Assembly (NCBI GenBank): GCA_963708725.1
Contig: CAVPTL010000019.1
Span: 1 to 31,231, forward strand
Reading direction: 5' to 3'
Length of the DNA stretch: 31,231 nt
From: CAVPTL01 sp963708725
GTDB taxonomy: Bacteria; Actinomycetota; Thermoleophilia; Gaiellales; JAICJC01
Part shown: positions 6,606-13,481 of the stretch, piece after piece
Position numbering within the stretch: position 1 is the first letter of the stretch
How the letters are laid out: the number at the start of each line of letters is the position of its first letter
Notes under the pieces: generated by a model
What the model was told of the DNA's origin: nothing
Databases searched by the model: none
Seen by the model: only the letters and a program-made list of their open reading frames with translations
Translations under genes and position numbers: made by a program

Positions 6606-8243
6606 TCAGACTCCGCTGGCCGCGGTGCTCCACGGCGGGTCGGAGGCGGCTGTGGATTCGACGCCGTCGCCCGTATGGGAGAGGGCGACCGCGCTGACCC
6701 GCGCAAACGGCTCTGCGCCCGGCTTCGAGACCTCCGCGACGACGGTGTGTCCAAACTCCGTCAAGGTGGTCTGGATGTCCGCGGGAATCCGGGCGTCGAC
6801 GAACGTCTCCTGCCCCTGGCAGTACACCCGCGGCGCCGCGACGGCGGTGGCCACATCCATGTCGAAGTCGACCGTATGGACGAATGCGTGCACGACGCCG
6901 CTCAGGATCCGGTACCCGCCGGAGCCACACGCCCCCAGGATCGCCTTGCCGTCGCGCGCGGCCACGATGCTCGGTACCGCGAAGTACGGCATCTTGCCGG
7001 GGGCAATGGAGTTTCCCCGGCCGGGCCGGGGGTCGTAGTTGACCATCGAGCTGTTCAGGAAGCACCCGACCTCCTCGACAAACACCAGCGACCCGAAGTC
7101 GTGGCCGACTGTGGTGATCAGTGCTGCGACGTTGCCGTCGGCGTCGGCCGCGGTCATCTGGGTGGTGCCGGGGCTCTTGGCGCCGGGATCGAACGGGCGG
7201 GGATCGGCGGCGGTGATCGGCCGCGGCGCCGCGCGATCAGGCTGGATCCCCGCGGATCGCATCGCGGCGAACTCCCGGCTCGCCAGGCCGGTCAGCGGAC
7301 TGTTCACGTGGTCGGGATCTCCGAACCACACCACGTTGTCGACGAAGGCGTGGCCAAACGCTTCGGCCATCAGGTGGTAGAACTCCGCGCTGCCCGGCGC
7401 CGCCGCGGGGAACTGGTCGAGGATATTCAGCACCTCGTATCCGACCTGATCGTTGGCGGTGATGTACTGCACGTCGCGGAAGGTCGCCGGAGACTCGTAC
7501 ATGATCTTGGGCCGGTAGGCCTCGAGATCGGCGGCGGTCAGGATGCCACCGCCGCGAGCCACCTCGGCCTCGATGGCGCGCGCCGCCGGGCCGCCGTGAA
7601 ATGCGGAGGGGCCGGTGCGTGCGATCGCCCGCAATGTCGCGGCCAGGGCGCTGGTGTCGAGCCGGCGGGTTGCCCGGAAGTACGGGTCGTGGGTCAGGGG
7701 ATCGCCGTCGTCGAGGAGGTAGCTCGCGGCGGACGGGATCTCGCGGATCTGATCGAGCCGCGACACGACCGCCAGGACGATGTTCCACGCGACCTCGAGG
7801 CCGGCGTCGGCCGCCTCGATGGCCGGCTCGAGGATCTGGGCGAGCGGCAGCCGCCCGGCCTGCTCGTGGGCCGCGCACAGGCCCGCGACCGCGCCCGGCA
7901 CGGCGGTTGCGAGCGGGCCGATCTCGTTTTTGCGGCCGACGACCTGAGGCCAGTCGTAGTCGCCGCCGTCGTAGGCATCGGCGAGCTCGAACATGTCCTC
8001 CCGTGACGCCGCCGGGGCGCGAGGGCCGTGATCGACCGTCACGAACCGCCCGGCGTCGGCGAGAAACATCGACAGGTGACCGTAGCCTCCCAGCCCGCAG
8101 CTGACCGGCTCGACCACGAACGCGGTGAACGCCGCGGCCACGACCGCGTCGATGGCGTTGCCACCCTGCTCGAGCATCTGCACTCCGGCTGCGACCTCGG
8201 CGGGGTGGCCCGCCGCCACCGCACCGCGCTGGTAGACCGTCAC
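6606..8243 (-). CDS. Gamma-glutamyltransferase-like Ntn hydrolase, copy 1
   Basis: A 545-residue GGT-family protein. The N-terminal GVQMLEQGGNAIDAVVAAAF and GLGGYGHLSMF segments are family hallmarks. The autoprocessing/catalytic threonine is Thr360 in GTTQMTAADADGN, equivalent to the TTHxS motif of classical enzymes but with Gln in place of His. A SIAPGKMPY loop and GSGGYRI follow. There is no signal peptide, so it is probably cytoplasmic, unlike classical periplasmic glutathione-degrading GGT; some family members (for example the oxamate amidohydrolase HpxW) act inside cells on small amides. The open frame continues upstream to 8630, but GTG 8243 is chosen because it overlaps the stop of the ThDP gene by 4 bases (GTGA) and gives the normal N-terminus. 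It is a paralog of the gene at 29440-31140. Confidence 0.9.
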   Translation of the reverse strand: MTVYQRGAVAAGHPAEVAAGVQMLEQGGNAIDAVVAAAFTAFVVEPVSCGLGGYGHLSMFLADAGRFVTVDHGPRAPAASREDMFELADAYDGGDYDWPQVVGRKNEIGPLATAVPGAVAGLCAAHEQAGRLPLAQILEPAIEAADAGLEVAWNIVLAVVSRLDQIREIPSAASYLLDDGDPLTHDPYFRATRRLDTSALAATLRAIARTGPSAFHGGPAARAIEAEVARGGGILTAADLEAYRPKIMYESPATFRDVQYITANDQVGYEVLNILDQFPAAAPGSAEFYHLMAEAFGHAFVDNVVWFGDPDHVNSPLTGLASREFAAMRSAGIQPDRAAPRPITAADPRPFDPGAKSPGTTQMTAADADGNVAALITTVGHDFGSLVFVEEVGCFLNSSMVNYDPRPGRGNSIAPGKMPYFAVPSIVAARDGKAILGACGSGGYRILSGVVHAFVHTVDFDMDVATAVAAPRVYCQGQETFVDARIPADIQTTLTEFGHTVVAEVSKPGAEPFARVSAVALSHTGDGVESTAASDPPWSTAASGV

Positions 8244-9850
8244 GGACGCACCTCGATCAGCGTCGGCCGATCGCGATCGAGCGCGGCGGTGATCAGGCTG
8301 GAGGCTTCGTCCATCGATCGGGTCGAGGCCGCCTCGCAGCCAAACCCGCGCGCAATCGCGACCAGGTCGTGGGGACTTGCTGCCGTGCCGATCGGCTCGA
8401 TTCCGACGCGCAACATCGAGTCGGAGATCTCGCCATAGCCATCGTTGTTCCAAACGATGATCGGCAGGCCCAGTCCCAGATCGCGGGCGGTGGCGAGTTC
8501 CTGCAGCGTGAACAGCACACCGCCGTCGCCGGCGAGGCAGGCAACCGGCCGGTCGGGGGCGGCAAGCTTCGCGCCGATCGCCATTGGTAACGCACACCCG
8601 AGCGTGCCGAATCCGACGGGCATCATCCATGACCGCGGACGCTCGACTCCGAGCATGTGATTGGCGGCGTAGGCCGGCTGGGTCGAGTCAGCGGTGACGA
8701 TCCGGTCCTCGGGGAGCGCCGCGTCGAGCATGTCCAGAAGGGGGCTGTGCTCGGTGAGATCCGATGGCCACTCGAGTGCAGCCAGCGCGCGGGCCACGCG
8801 ATCGGCCGCGGCGGAGGAGTCGCCGGGGGGCGCCTCGGTCAGCCTGTCGGCGAGCGCGCCCAGCACCGATCGGCTGTCGCCGTGAAGTGCGACGTCGGCG
8901 CCAAACTGAGCCTGGAGCTGGGCCGCGTCGATGTCGATGCGGATCAGTCGTCCCGTGAGCTCGAGCGGCGCGTCGAGCCCCCACCAGTCGAGTTCGGAGA
9001 ACTCGGTGCCCACGGCCACCAGCACGTCGGCAGTGCGGATCATGTCGACCACCGGGGCAAACGACAGCGTCGCGCCGACACACAGCGGGTGCGACGAGGG
9101 GATCGCCCCCTTGCCGTTGATGGTCACGCCGATCGCCGCGCCGGTGCGCTCGGCGAGGCGCAGCGCCTCCGTGCCGGCGTCCACGGCGCCGCCTCCGAGG
9201 ATGATCACCGGCGCATGTGCGTGGGCGAGCAGCTCAGCGGCCTCGGCGATCGCCGAAGCCGGCGGACTCGGCGGAGCCGCGGCGGTCTCGATTCGTGCCA
9301 GCCGCGGCGAGCGCTGAGAGAGCACGTCGACGGGCACCGCGATGTGAACCGGTCGCGGTCTCCCACTGGCAAAGCTGTCAAACGCCCGCGCCAGTACCTC
9401 CGGTAGCTCGCCTGGGTGCTCGACCTGGTGGCTGAACGCGGTCAACTCGGCGGTCAGCGCGCGCTGGTCGGGCAGGTCGTGGATCGGGCCGCGCCCGTGG
9501 GACTCGGCCGACACGGCTCCCGAGATCACCAGCAACGGCTTGGAGTCGTGGTGGGCCTGGGCAACGGGCGTGAGCACGTTGGTCACCCCCGGGCCCGAAA
9601 TCACCAGGCAGACGCCGGGGGCCGCGCTCGTCCGTCCCCACCCGTCCGCGGCGAAACCGGCGCCCTGCTCGTGGCGACACAGCACGTGGCGGATGGTTGA
9701 GGCGTTGAGTCCCCGATAGGCCTCGAGCGTGTGGACGCCGGGGATCCCAAACACCGTCGAGACGCCGTGTTGCTCGAGCAGGTCGATCAGCACCTGGCCG
9801 CACGAAAGCGTCTCGGGCGCACCTGACTGTGTTGCGAGTTCGCCAACCAC
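8240..9850 (-). CDS. ThDP-dependent 2-oxoacid decarboxylase/acetolactate synthase-like enzyme (AruI-like)
   Basis: A 536-residue three-domain thiamine diphosphate enzyme. The PYR domain has FGIPGVHTLEAYRGL and catalytic Glu61 in CRHEQGAGFAADG. A central NAD/FAD-like domain follows (about 195-340). The C-terminal PP domain has the ThDP motif from GDG (441-443) to NN (468-469). From memory the closest named relative is AruI, the 5-guanidino-2-oxopentanoate decarboxylase of the arginine transaminase pathway: it shares the GVHTLE-YRGL, RHEQGAGF and PRSW-x-x-P-x-G-x-GTLG patterns. That would fit decarboxylation of a 2-oxo acid made by the HisC-like aminotransferase at 16619. The start is GTG 9850 inside operator site C, with no Shine-Dalgarno and probably leaderless. 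It is followed by GGT copy 1 with a 4-base overlap. Confidence 0.87.
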   Translation of the reverse strand: MVGELATQSGAPETLSCGQVLIDLLEQHGVSTVFGIPGVHTLEAYRGLNASTIRHVLCRHEQGAGFAADGWGRTSAAPGVCLVISGPGVTNVLTPVAQAHHDSKPLLVISGAVSAESHGRGPIHDLPDQRALTAELTAFSHQVEHPGELPEVLARAFDSFASGRPRPVHIAVPVDVLSQRSPRLARIETAAAPPSPPASAIAEAAELLAHAHAPVIILGGGAVDAGTEALRLAERTGAAIGVTINGKGAIPSSHPLCVGATLSFAPVVDMIRTADVLVAVGTEFSELDWWGLDAPLELTGRLIRIDIDAAQLQAQFGADVALHGDSRSVLGALADRLTEAPPGDSSAAADRVARALAALEWPSDLTEHSPLLDMLDAALPEDRIVTADSTQPAYAANHMLGVERPRSWMMPVGFGTLGCALPMAIGAKLAAPDRPVACLAGDGGVLFTLQELATARDLGLGLPIIVWNNDGYGEISDSMLRVGIEPIGTAASPHDLVAIARGFGCEAASTRSMDEASSLITAALDRDRPTLIEVRP

Positions 9851-9856
9851 CGTTGC
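9843..9856 (-). promoter_or_regulatory. Candidate operator site C (GCAAC-N4-GTTGG on the minus strand)
   Basis: On the minus strand, GCAAC GGTG GTTGG, one mismatch from the shared palindrome. The GTG start of the ThDP enzyme (9850-9848) lies inside it, in the same register as site B relative to the IclR1 start (both read GTG GTT GG). It would control the ThDP-GGT operon. Confidence 0.55.
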
Positions 9857-9857
9857 A

Positions 9858-9887
9858 GTCCTACCACATCGCGAGTACCGCTGTAAA
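9858..9887 (-). promoter_or_regulatory. Putative promoter of the ThDP-GGT operon
   Basis: On the minus strand, TTTACA (9887-9882, 5 of 6 match to TTGACA) and TAGGAC (9863-9858) are separated by 18 bases. Transcription would begin at or next to the GTG at 9850, giving a leaderless message. The TAGG(A/T) -10 resembles the one proposed for IclR1, which supports both assignments. Not verified. Confidence 0.45.
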
Positions 9888-9900
9888 CCGGGAACGAGGG

Positions 9901-9929
9901 TTGAACGGCGGGGGCACGTGTGGTATCAA
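9901..9929 (+). promoter_or_regulatory. Putative sigma-70-type promoter of the transporter/hydrolase operon
   Basis: TTGAAC (9901-9906), a 17-base spacer, and TATCAA (9924-9929), immediately followed by operator site D. The transcription start is expected around 9935-9937, inside the operator, giving a leader of about 35 bases before the GTG at 9972. This is the clearest promoter among the operator-linked operons. It also argues against using the in-frame GTG at 9918 as translation start. Confidence 0.6.
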
Positions 9930-9943
9930 CCAACCCGTGTTGG
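9930..9943 (+). promoter_or_regulatory. Candidate operator site D (perfect CCAAC-N4-GTTGG)
   Basis: CCAAC CCGT GTTGG directly abuts the -10 box of the transporter operon promoter and would span the transcription start, the classic position for a repressor. Together with site C it lies in the 121-base region between the divergent ThDP and permease genes, so both directions can be controlled together. Confidence 0.68.
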
Positions 9944-9971
9944 GGATCCCACAACCCGCTCCGCTGGGCGC

Positions 9972-10877
9972 GTGACCGAAGACGTCGCCCCCTCGGCGGC
10001 CGCCGACCCGAGCTCCCAACCCTCGCCGCGGCGGCGCCGCAATCTCCGTGGGCTGCTTGCCCTACCAACGTTTGGTTGGACGCTCCTGTTCTTCGTCGCG
10101 CCGCTGGCGATCCTCCTGCTCTACTCGTTTGGGCAGATGAATCTGATCACGTTCAACGTGGAGTTCGGCTGGACGCTCGACAACTATCGCCACCTCAACC
10201 AGAGCCTGTATGTGCATACCGTCGTGCGCTCGGTGCTGCTGTCGCTGGGCGCCACCATCGGCTGCCTCATCATCGGCTATCCGGTCGCCTACACCCTCAG
10301 CCGCAAACAGGGCCGCACCCAGACGCTGCTGCTGATCGGCGTGATGATCCCGTTTTGGACGAGCTTCGTGGTCCGCACCTACGCCTGGGTCAACCTGCTC
10401 CAGAATGGCGGCCCGATCGAGCATGTGCTGCATACCCTGCGGCTGTCCAGCGGATCGCTCAACATCCTGTACTCGCCCACGGCGGTCACGATCGGGATTC
10501 TGTACTCCTACCTGCCGCTGATGATCCTGCCCCTGTTCGTGTCGCTCGAGCGGATCGATCCGGGACTCGTGGCCGCGGCCTCCGACCTCGGGGCATCGGG
10601 GCGGCGGGCCTTCCGGCGGGTCACGCTGCCGCTCTCGATGCCGGGCGTGATCGCCGGCTGCATCCTGGTCGGAGTGCCGGCGACCGGCGAGTACGTGATC
10701 CCCAGCATTCTGGGCGGGGGCAAGACGCTGATGTACGGAAACGTGATCGCTGACCAGTTCTTCGAGATCGGCAACTACCCCTTCGGCGCCGCCCTGGCGA
10801 TGACCATGATGGCGGTCGTGACGCTGTTTCTCGTGATCGCCCGCTCGGGTCTCTCGAAGGTCGAGGATGTGACCTGA
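9972..10877 (+). CDS. potB: Polyamine-type ABC transporter permease (PotB-like)
   Basis: A 301-residue inner-membrane permease of the spermidine/putrescine family. After a basic, proline- and serine-rich N-terminus, the first membrane segment is near residues 33-53 (TLLFFVAPLAILLLYSF). About five more follow, and an EAA loop (AASDLGASGRRAFRRVTLPL) docks the ATPase. The GEYVIPSILGGGKTLMYGN region is typical of PotB/PotH. It would form the channel with the next gene, powered by the ATPase at 11695 and fed by the binding protein at 17693-18835. The start is GTG 9972, downstream of the promoter and operator D; the frame is open further upstream, but those starts lie before the likely transcript start. 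A 1-base overlap (TGATG) couples it to the next gene. The transported ligand may differ from polyamines. Confidence 0.88.
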   Translation: MTEDVAPSAAADPSSQPSPRRRRNLRGLLALPTFGWTLLFFVAPLAILLLYSFGQMNLITFNVEFGWTLDNYRHLNQSLYVHTVVRSVLLSLGATIGCLIIGYPVAYTLSRKQGRTQTLLLIGVMIPFWTSFVVRTYAWVNLLQNGGPIEHVLHTLRLSSGSLNILYSPTAVTIGILYSYLPLMILPLFVSLERIDPGLVAAASDLGASGRRAFRRVTLPLSMPGVIAGCILVGVPATGEYVIPSILGGGKTLMYGNVIADQFFEIGNYPFGAALAMTMMAVVTLFLVIARSGLSKVEDVT

Positions 10878-11698
10878 TGCTGCGGCGGCTGCCCTCTCCG
10901 GTGTCGGCGTTCACGACGCTCGTGTTCGTGTTCTTGTACCTGCCGATCGTGGTCGTGGTCATCAACTCGGTCAACGCCGACAAGTTCCTGATCAGCTGGG
11001 GCGGGTTCACCACCAAGTGGTACAGCCAGGCCCTCAGCGACAGCCGCGTTCGCACCGACTTCATCACCAGCGCCGAGGTCGCCATCGCATCGAGCCTGAT
11101 CTCGGTCGCGATCGCGGTTTCGGCCAGCCTGTGGGCGCGAAACGCCCGGCCCTGGTCGCGGCGAGCGCTCGACGCGACCACCTACATGCGGATCGTCCTG
11201 CCCGAGGTGGTGCTGGCCACGGCGCTCTTCATCTTCGTACGGCGGCTGCATTTCGAGCTGGGCGTCACCGCGATCGTGATCGGACACGTGGTGTTCAACT
11301 CGGCCTATGCGACGGTGGTGATCCAGGCCCGGCTGGCCACGCTGCCAATCACCTACGAGGAGGCTGCGACCGACCTCGGCGCCTCGCCGCGGCGGGTGTT
11401 CCAGCGCGTCACGTTTCCGCTGCTGGCCCCGGCGATCCTGGTCGCAATCCTGCTGACGCTCTCGTTCAGCTTCGACGACGTTGTCACCTCGCTCTTCCTC
11501 GGCGGCACGAATGCTGAGACGCTCCCCGTGCTGCTGCTCGGGCTGATCAGGATCTCGGTCACGCCCGAGGTCAACGCGATCGCCGTGGGCGTGATGCTGA
11601 TCACGCTGATCACCTTTGCGTGCGCCGCGGGAATCGCCACCGTACGCGGGTCGATCGGCGTGCGCACAACCCCCCAAGCCAAGGAAGCCGAAGAGTGA
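10877..11698 (+). CDS. potC: Polyamine-type ABC transporter permease (PotC-like)
   Basis: A 273-residue second permease. The N-terminal membrane segment FTTLVFVFLYLPIVVVVINS is followed by a WGGFTTKWYSQAL stretch characteristic of PotC/PotI. There are about six membrane segments and an EAA loop, EEAATDLGASPRRVFQRV, in the second half. SFSFDDVVTSLFLGG near the C-terminal third matches the conserved FSxDDxxxSxFxxG of this subfamily. It pairs with PotB-like to build the channel for a cationic or small organic ligand. The start ATG shares its first base with the PotB stop, and the stop overlaps the ATPase start by 4 bases. Confidence 0.9.
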   Translation: MLRRLPSPVSAFTTLVFVFLYLPIVVVVINSVNADKFLISWGGFTTKWYSQALSDSRVRTDFITSAEVAIASSLISVAIAVSASLWARNARPWSRRALDATTYMRIVLPEVVLATALFIFVRRLHFELGVTAIVIGHVVFNSAYATVVIQARLATLPITYEEAATDLGASPRRVFQRVTFPLLAPAILVAILLTLSFSFDDVVTSLFLGGTNAETLPVLLLGLIRISVTPEVNAIAVGVMLITLITFACAAGIATVRGSIGVRTTPQAKEAEE

Positions 11699-12831
11699 CC
11701 ACAAGCGTCCAAGACAATCGCCCGCCTGCCGTCGCGCTGGAAAAGCTCGAGCGGCACTACGGCGAGCTGACCGCGGTGGCCGGGATCGACCTGGAGATCG
11801 CCGACGGCGAGTTCTTCTCGCTGATCGGGCCGAGCGGCTGCGGCAAGACCACCACCCTGCGGATCGTGGCGGGTCTCGAGACGCCGAGCAGCGGCAAGGT
11901 GTCGGTGCGCGGTCAGGACGTGACGAATGTGCCCGCCTTCAAGCGGCCGGTCAACACGGTGTTCCAGCACTACGCCCTCTTCCCACACCTGAACGTGTAC
12001 GACAACGTCGCCTTCGGCCTGCGCGAGCGACATGTCAGCCGCGGCGAGATCAAGACCAAGGTGGCCGACATCCTCGAACTCGTCGGGCTCACCGGCCGCG
12101 AGCAGGCGCGCCCCAAACAACTTTCCGGCGGTCAGCAGCAGCGGGTGGCCCTGGCCCGCTCACTCGTGCTCGAGCCGGCCGTGCTGCTGCTCGACGAACC
12201 CCTCGGGGCGCTTGATCTCAAGCTCCGAAAGCAGATGCAGATGGTGCTCAAGCAGATCCAGCGCGAGGTTGGGATCACGTTCGTGTACGTCACCCACGAT
12301 CAGGAGGAAGCGTTTTCGATGTCGGATCGGGTCGCGATCATGAATCGCGGCAAGATCGAGCAGATCGGCGATCCGGTCGAGACCTACCGCCGGCCCCGAA
12401 CACTGTTTGTGGCGGACTTCGTGGGTGCATCCAACCGGTTCTCGGCACGGATCGTGGAGCGGCTCGGAGACGGCACGTATCGCGCCGAGATGGGCGCGCT
12501 GGGAACGCTCGAGGTTCCCGGCGTGGACGGGCTCGCCGTCGGCGACGAGGCCGTGGCCGTCGTGCGCCCCGAAGCGATTCGCACAGCGTCTGACTTCGGC
12601 GACGCCGTGCTCGACGGGACGGTCACCGACGTCTCGTTCATGGGACCGCAAACGCAGTATGTGGTCGATGCGGGTGGGCTTGGCACCGCCGCCATGCTGT
12701 CCCCGGCGGATGACGACGACCTGCTGCGAAGCGGCGCGGTGCAGCGGTTCCGGTTCGCGGCCCGGTCGGCGTGGCTGGTCGCGCCGGACGCCGTCGCCAA
12801 GGATACGGTCACAGCCGTCGAGGCCACATGA
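11695..12831 (+). CDS. potA: Polyamine-type ABC transporter ATP-binding protein (PotA-like)
   Basis: A 378-residue ATPase. Walker A is GPSGCGKT (45-52), the Q-loop region is FQHYALFPHL, the signature is LSGGQ (143-147), Walker B is LLLDEP (164-169), and the H-loop is His201 in VTHDQEEA. A C-terminal TOBE regulatory domain covers roughly residues 280-370. This CUT1/PotA-like layout energises uptake through the two preceding permeases. The start GTG 11695 overlaps the PotC stop (GTGA), and AAGGAAG lies upstream; longer in-frame starts would sit inside PotC. The stop overlaps the DUF1028 start by 4 bases, so the transporter genes are translationally tied to four enzyme genes. Confidence 0.92.
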   Translation: MTTSVQDNRPPAVALEKLERHYGELTAVAGIDLEIADGEFFSLIGPSGCGKTTTLRIVAGLETPSSGKVSVRGQDVTNVPAFKRPVNTVFQHYALFPHLNVYDNVAFGLRERHVSRGEIKTKVADILELVGLTGREQARPKQLSGGQQQRVALARSLVLEPAVLLLDEPLGALDLKLRKQMQMVLKQIQREVGITFVYVTHDQEEAFSMSDRVAIMNRGKIEQIGDPVETYRRPRTLFVADFVGASNRFSARIVERLGDGTYRAEMGALGTLEVPGVDGLAVGDEAVAVVRPEAIRTASDFGDAVLDGTVTDVSFMGPQTQYVVDAGGLGTAAMLSPADDDDLLRSGAVQRFRFAARSAWLVAPDAVAKDTVTAVEAT

Positions 12832-13481
12832 CGTTCTCGCTGCTGGGCCGGTGCCCGCGCACCGGTCAGCTGGGCGCCGCGACCGCCACAGCCGATATCG
12901 CGGTGGGGGCACGCGTCCCGCATGCCCGCGCCCACGTCGGCGCGGTTCTCACCCAGCACCGCACCGACCAGCGGTTGGGGCCTCGGGGCCTCGAGCTGCT
13001 GGCCTCCGGGTGCTCGCCCTCGGACACGATCGCGGCCCTGGTGGCCTCGACCCCGTTTGCCGGCTGGCGGCAACTCGCAGCGATCGACCGCGACGGCCGC
13101 ACGGCCGGGTTCTCGGGCGAGCGGGTCGAGGAGCCGTTTGCCGAGGAGCGCGGCCGCGACTGCATCGTGGTGGGGAACGTGCTGGTGTCCAAGGCGGTTG
13201 GCACAGCGATGATCCGCGCGTTCGAGCGCGAGCCTGGCGACGATCTCGCCGAGCGGCTGGTGGCCGCCCTCGAAGCCGGATCGGCTGCCGGCGGCGAGCG
13301 CTCCCCCGTGCGCTCTGCGGCGCTCCTGGTGGCCGGTGACCAACAGTTTGCGCTGGTCGATCTGCGGATCGACCAAAGCGACGCACCGATCGCGGCGCTG
13401 CGCAGCCTTTGGGACACGTATTGTCCGCGGGTCGACGAGTTCGTTGCCCGCGCCCTGGCCCCGGACGAGGTACCCGCATGA
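12828..13481 (+). CDS. DUF1028 family protein (putative Ntn-type hydrolase)
   Basis: A 217-residue DUF1028 protein. It opens with MTFSLLGRCPRTGQLG, matching the family's TFSI-x-x-(R/D)-x-x-TG-x-(L/W)-G start, followed by AVGARVPHARAHVGAVLTQ and GPRGLELLASG. Later it has a VVGNVLVSKAVGTAM stretch and a GGERSPVRSAALLV segment, all standard for the family. DUF1028 proteins share the fold of N-terminal nucleophile hydrolases and are often found beside peptidases and GGTs, but no reaction is firmly known to me. There is no signal peptide, so it is expected in the cytoplasm. ATG 12828 overlaps the ATPase stop (ATGA), and the stop overlaps the next ATG in the same way. Being embedded in an uptake operon suggests that it processes the imported compound. 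Confidence 0.88.
   Translation: MTFSLLGRCPRTGQLGAATATADIAVGARVPHARAHVGAVLTQHRTDQRLGPRGLELLASGCSPSDTIAALVASTPFAGWRQLAAIDRDGRTAGFSGERVEEPFAEERGRDCIVVGNVLVSKAVGTAMIRAFEREPGDDLAERLVAALEAGSAAGGERSPVRSAALLVAGDQQFALVDLRIDQSDAPIAALRSLWDTYCPRVDEFVARALAPDEVPA

Noticed and set aside
8244..8630. Extension of GGT copy 1 upstream of 8243
   Set aside because: The extra residues lie wholly inside the end of the ThDP gene and are Arg-rich without family similarity; GTG 8243 gives the normal GGT N-terminus.
9918..9971. GTG 9918 as start of the PotB-like permease
   Set aside because: It lies upstream of the -10 box and the expected transcription start, so it would not be in the message.
10065..10079. CCAAC-N5-GTTGG inverted repeat inside the PotB-like gene
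   Set aside because: The spacer is 5, not 4, and it lies within codons for the conserved first membrane segment (PTFGW), away from any start; treated as coincidence.
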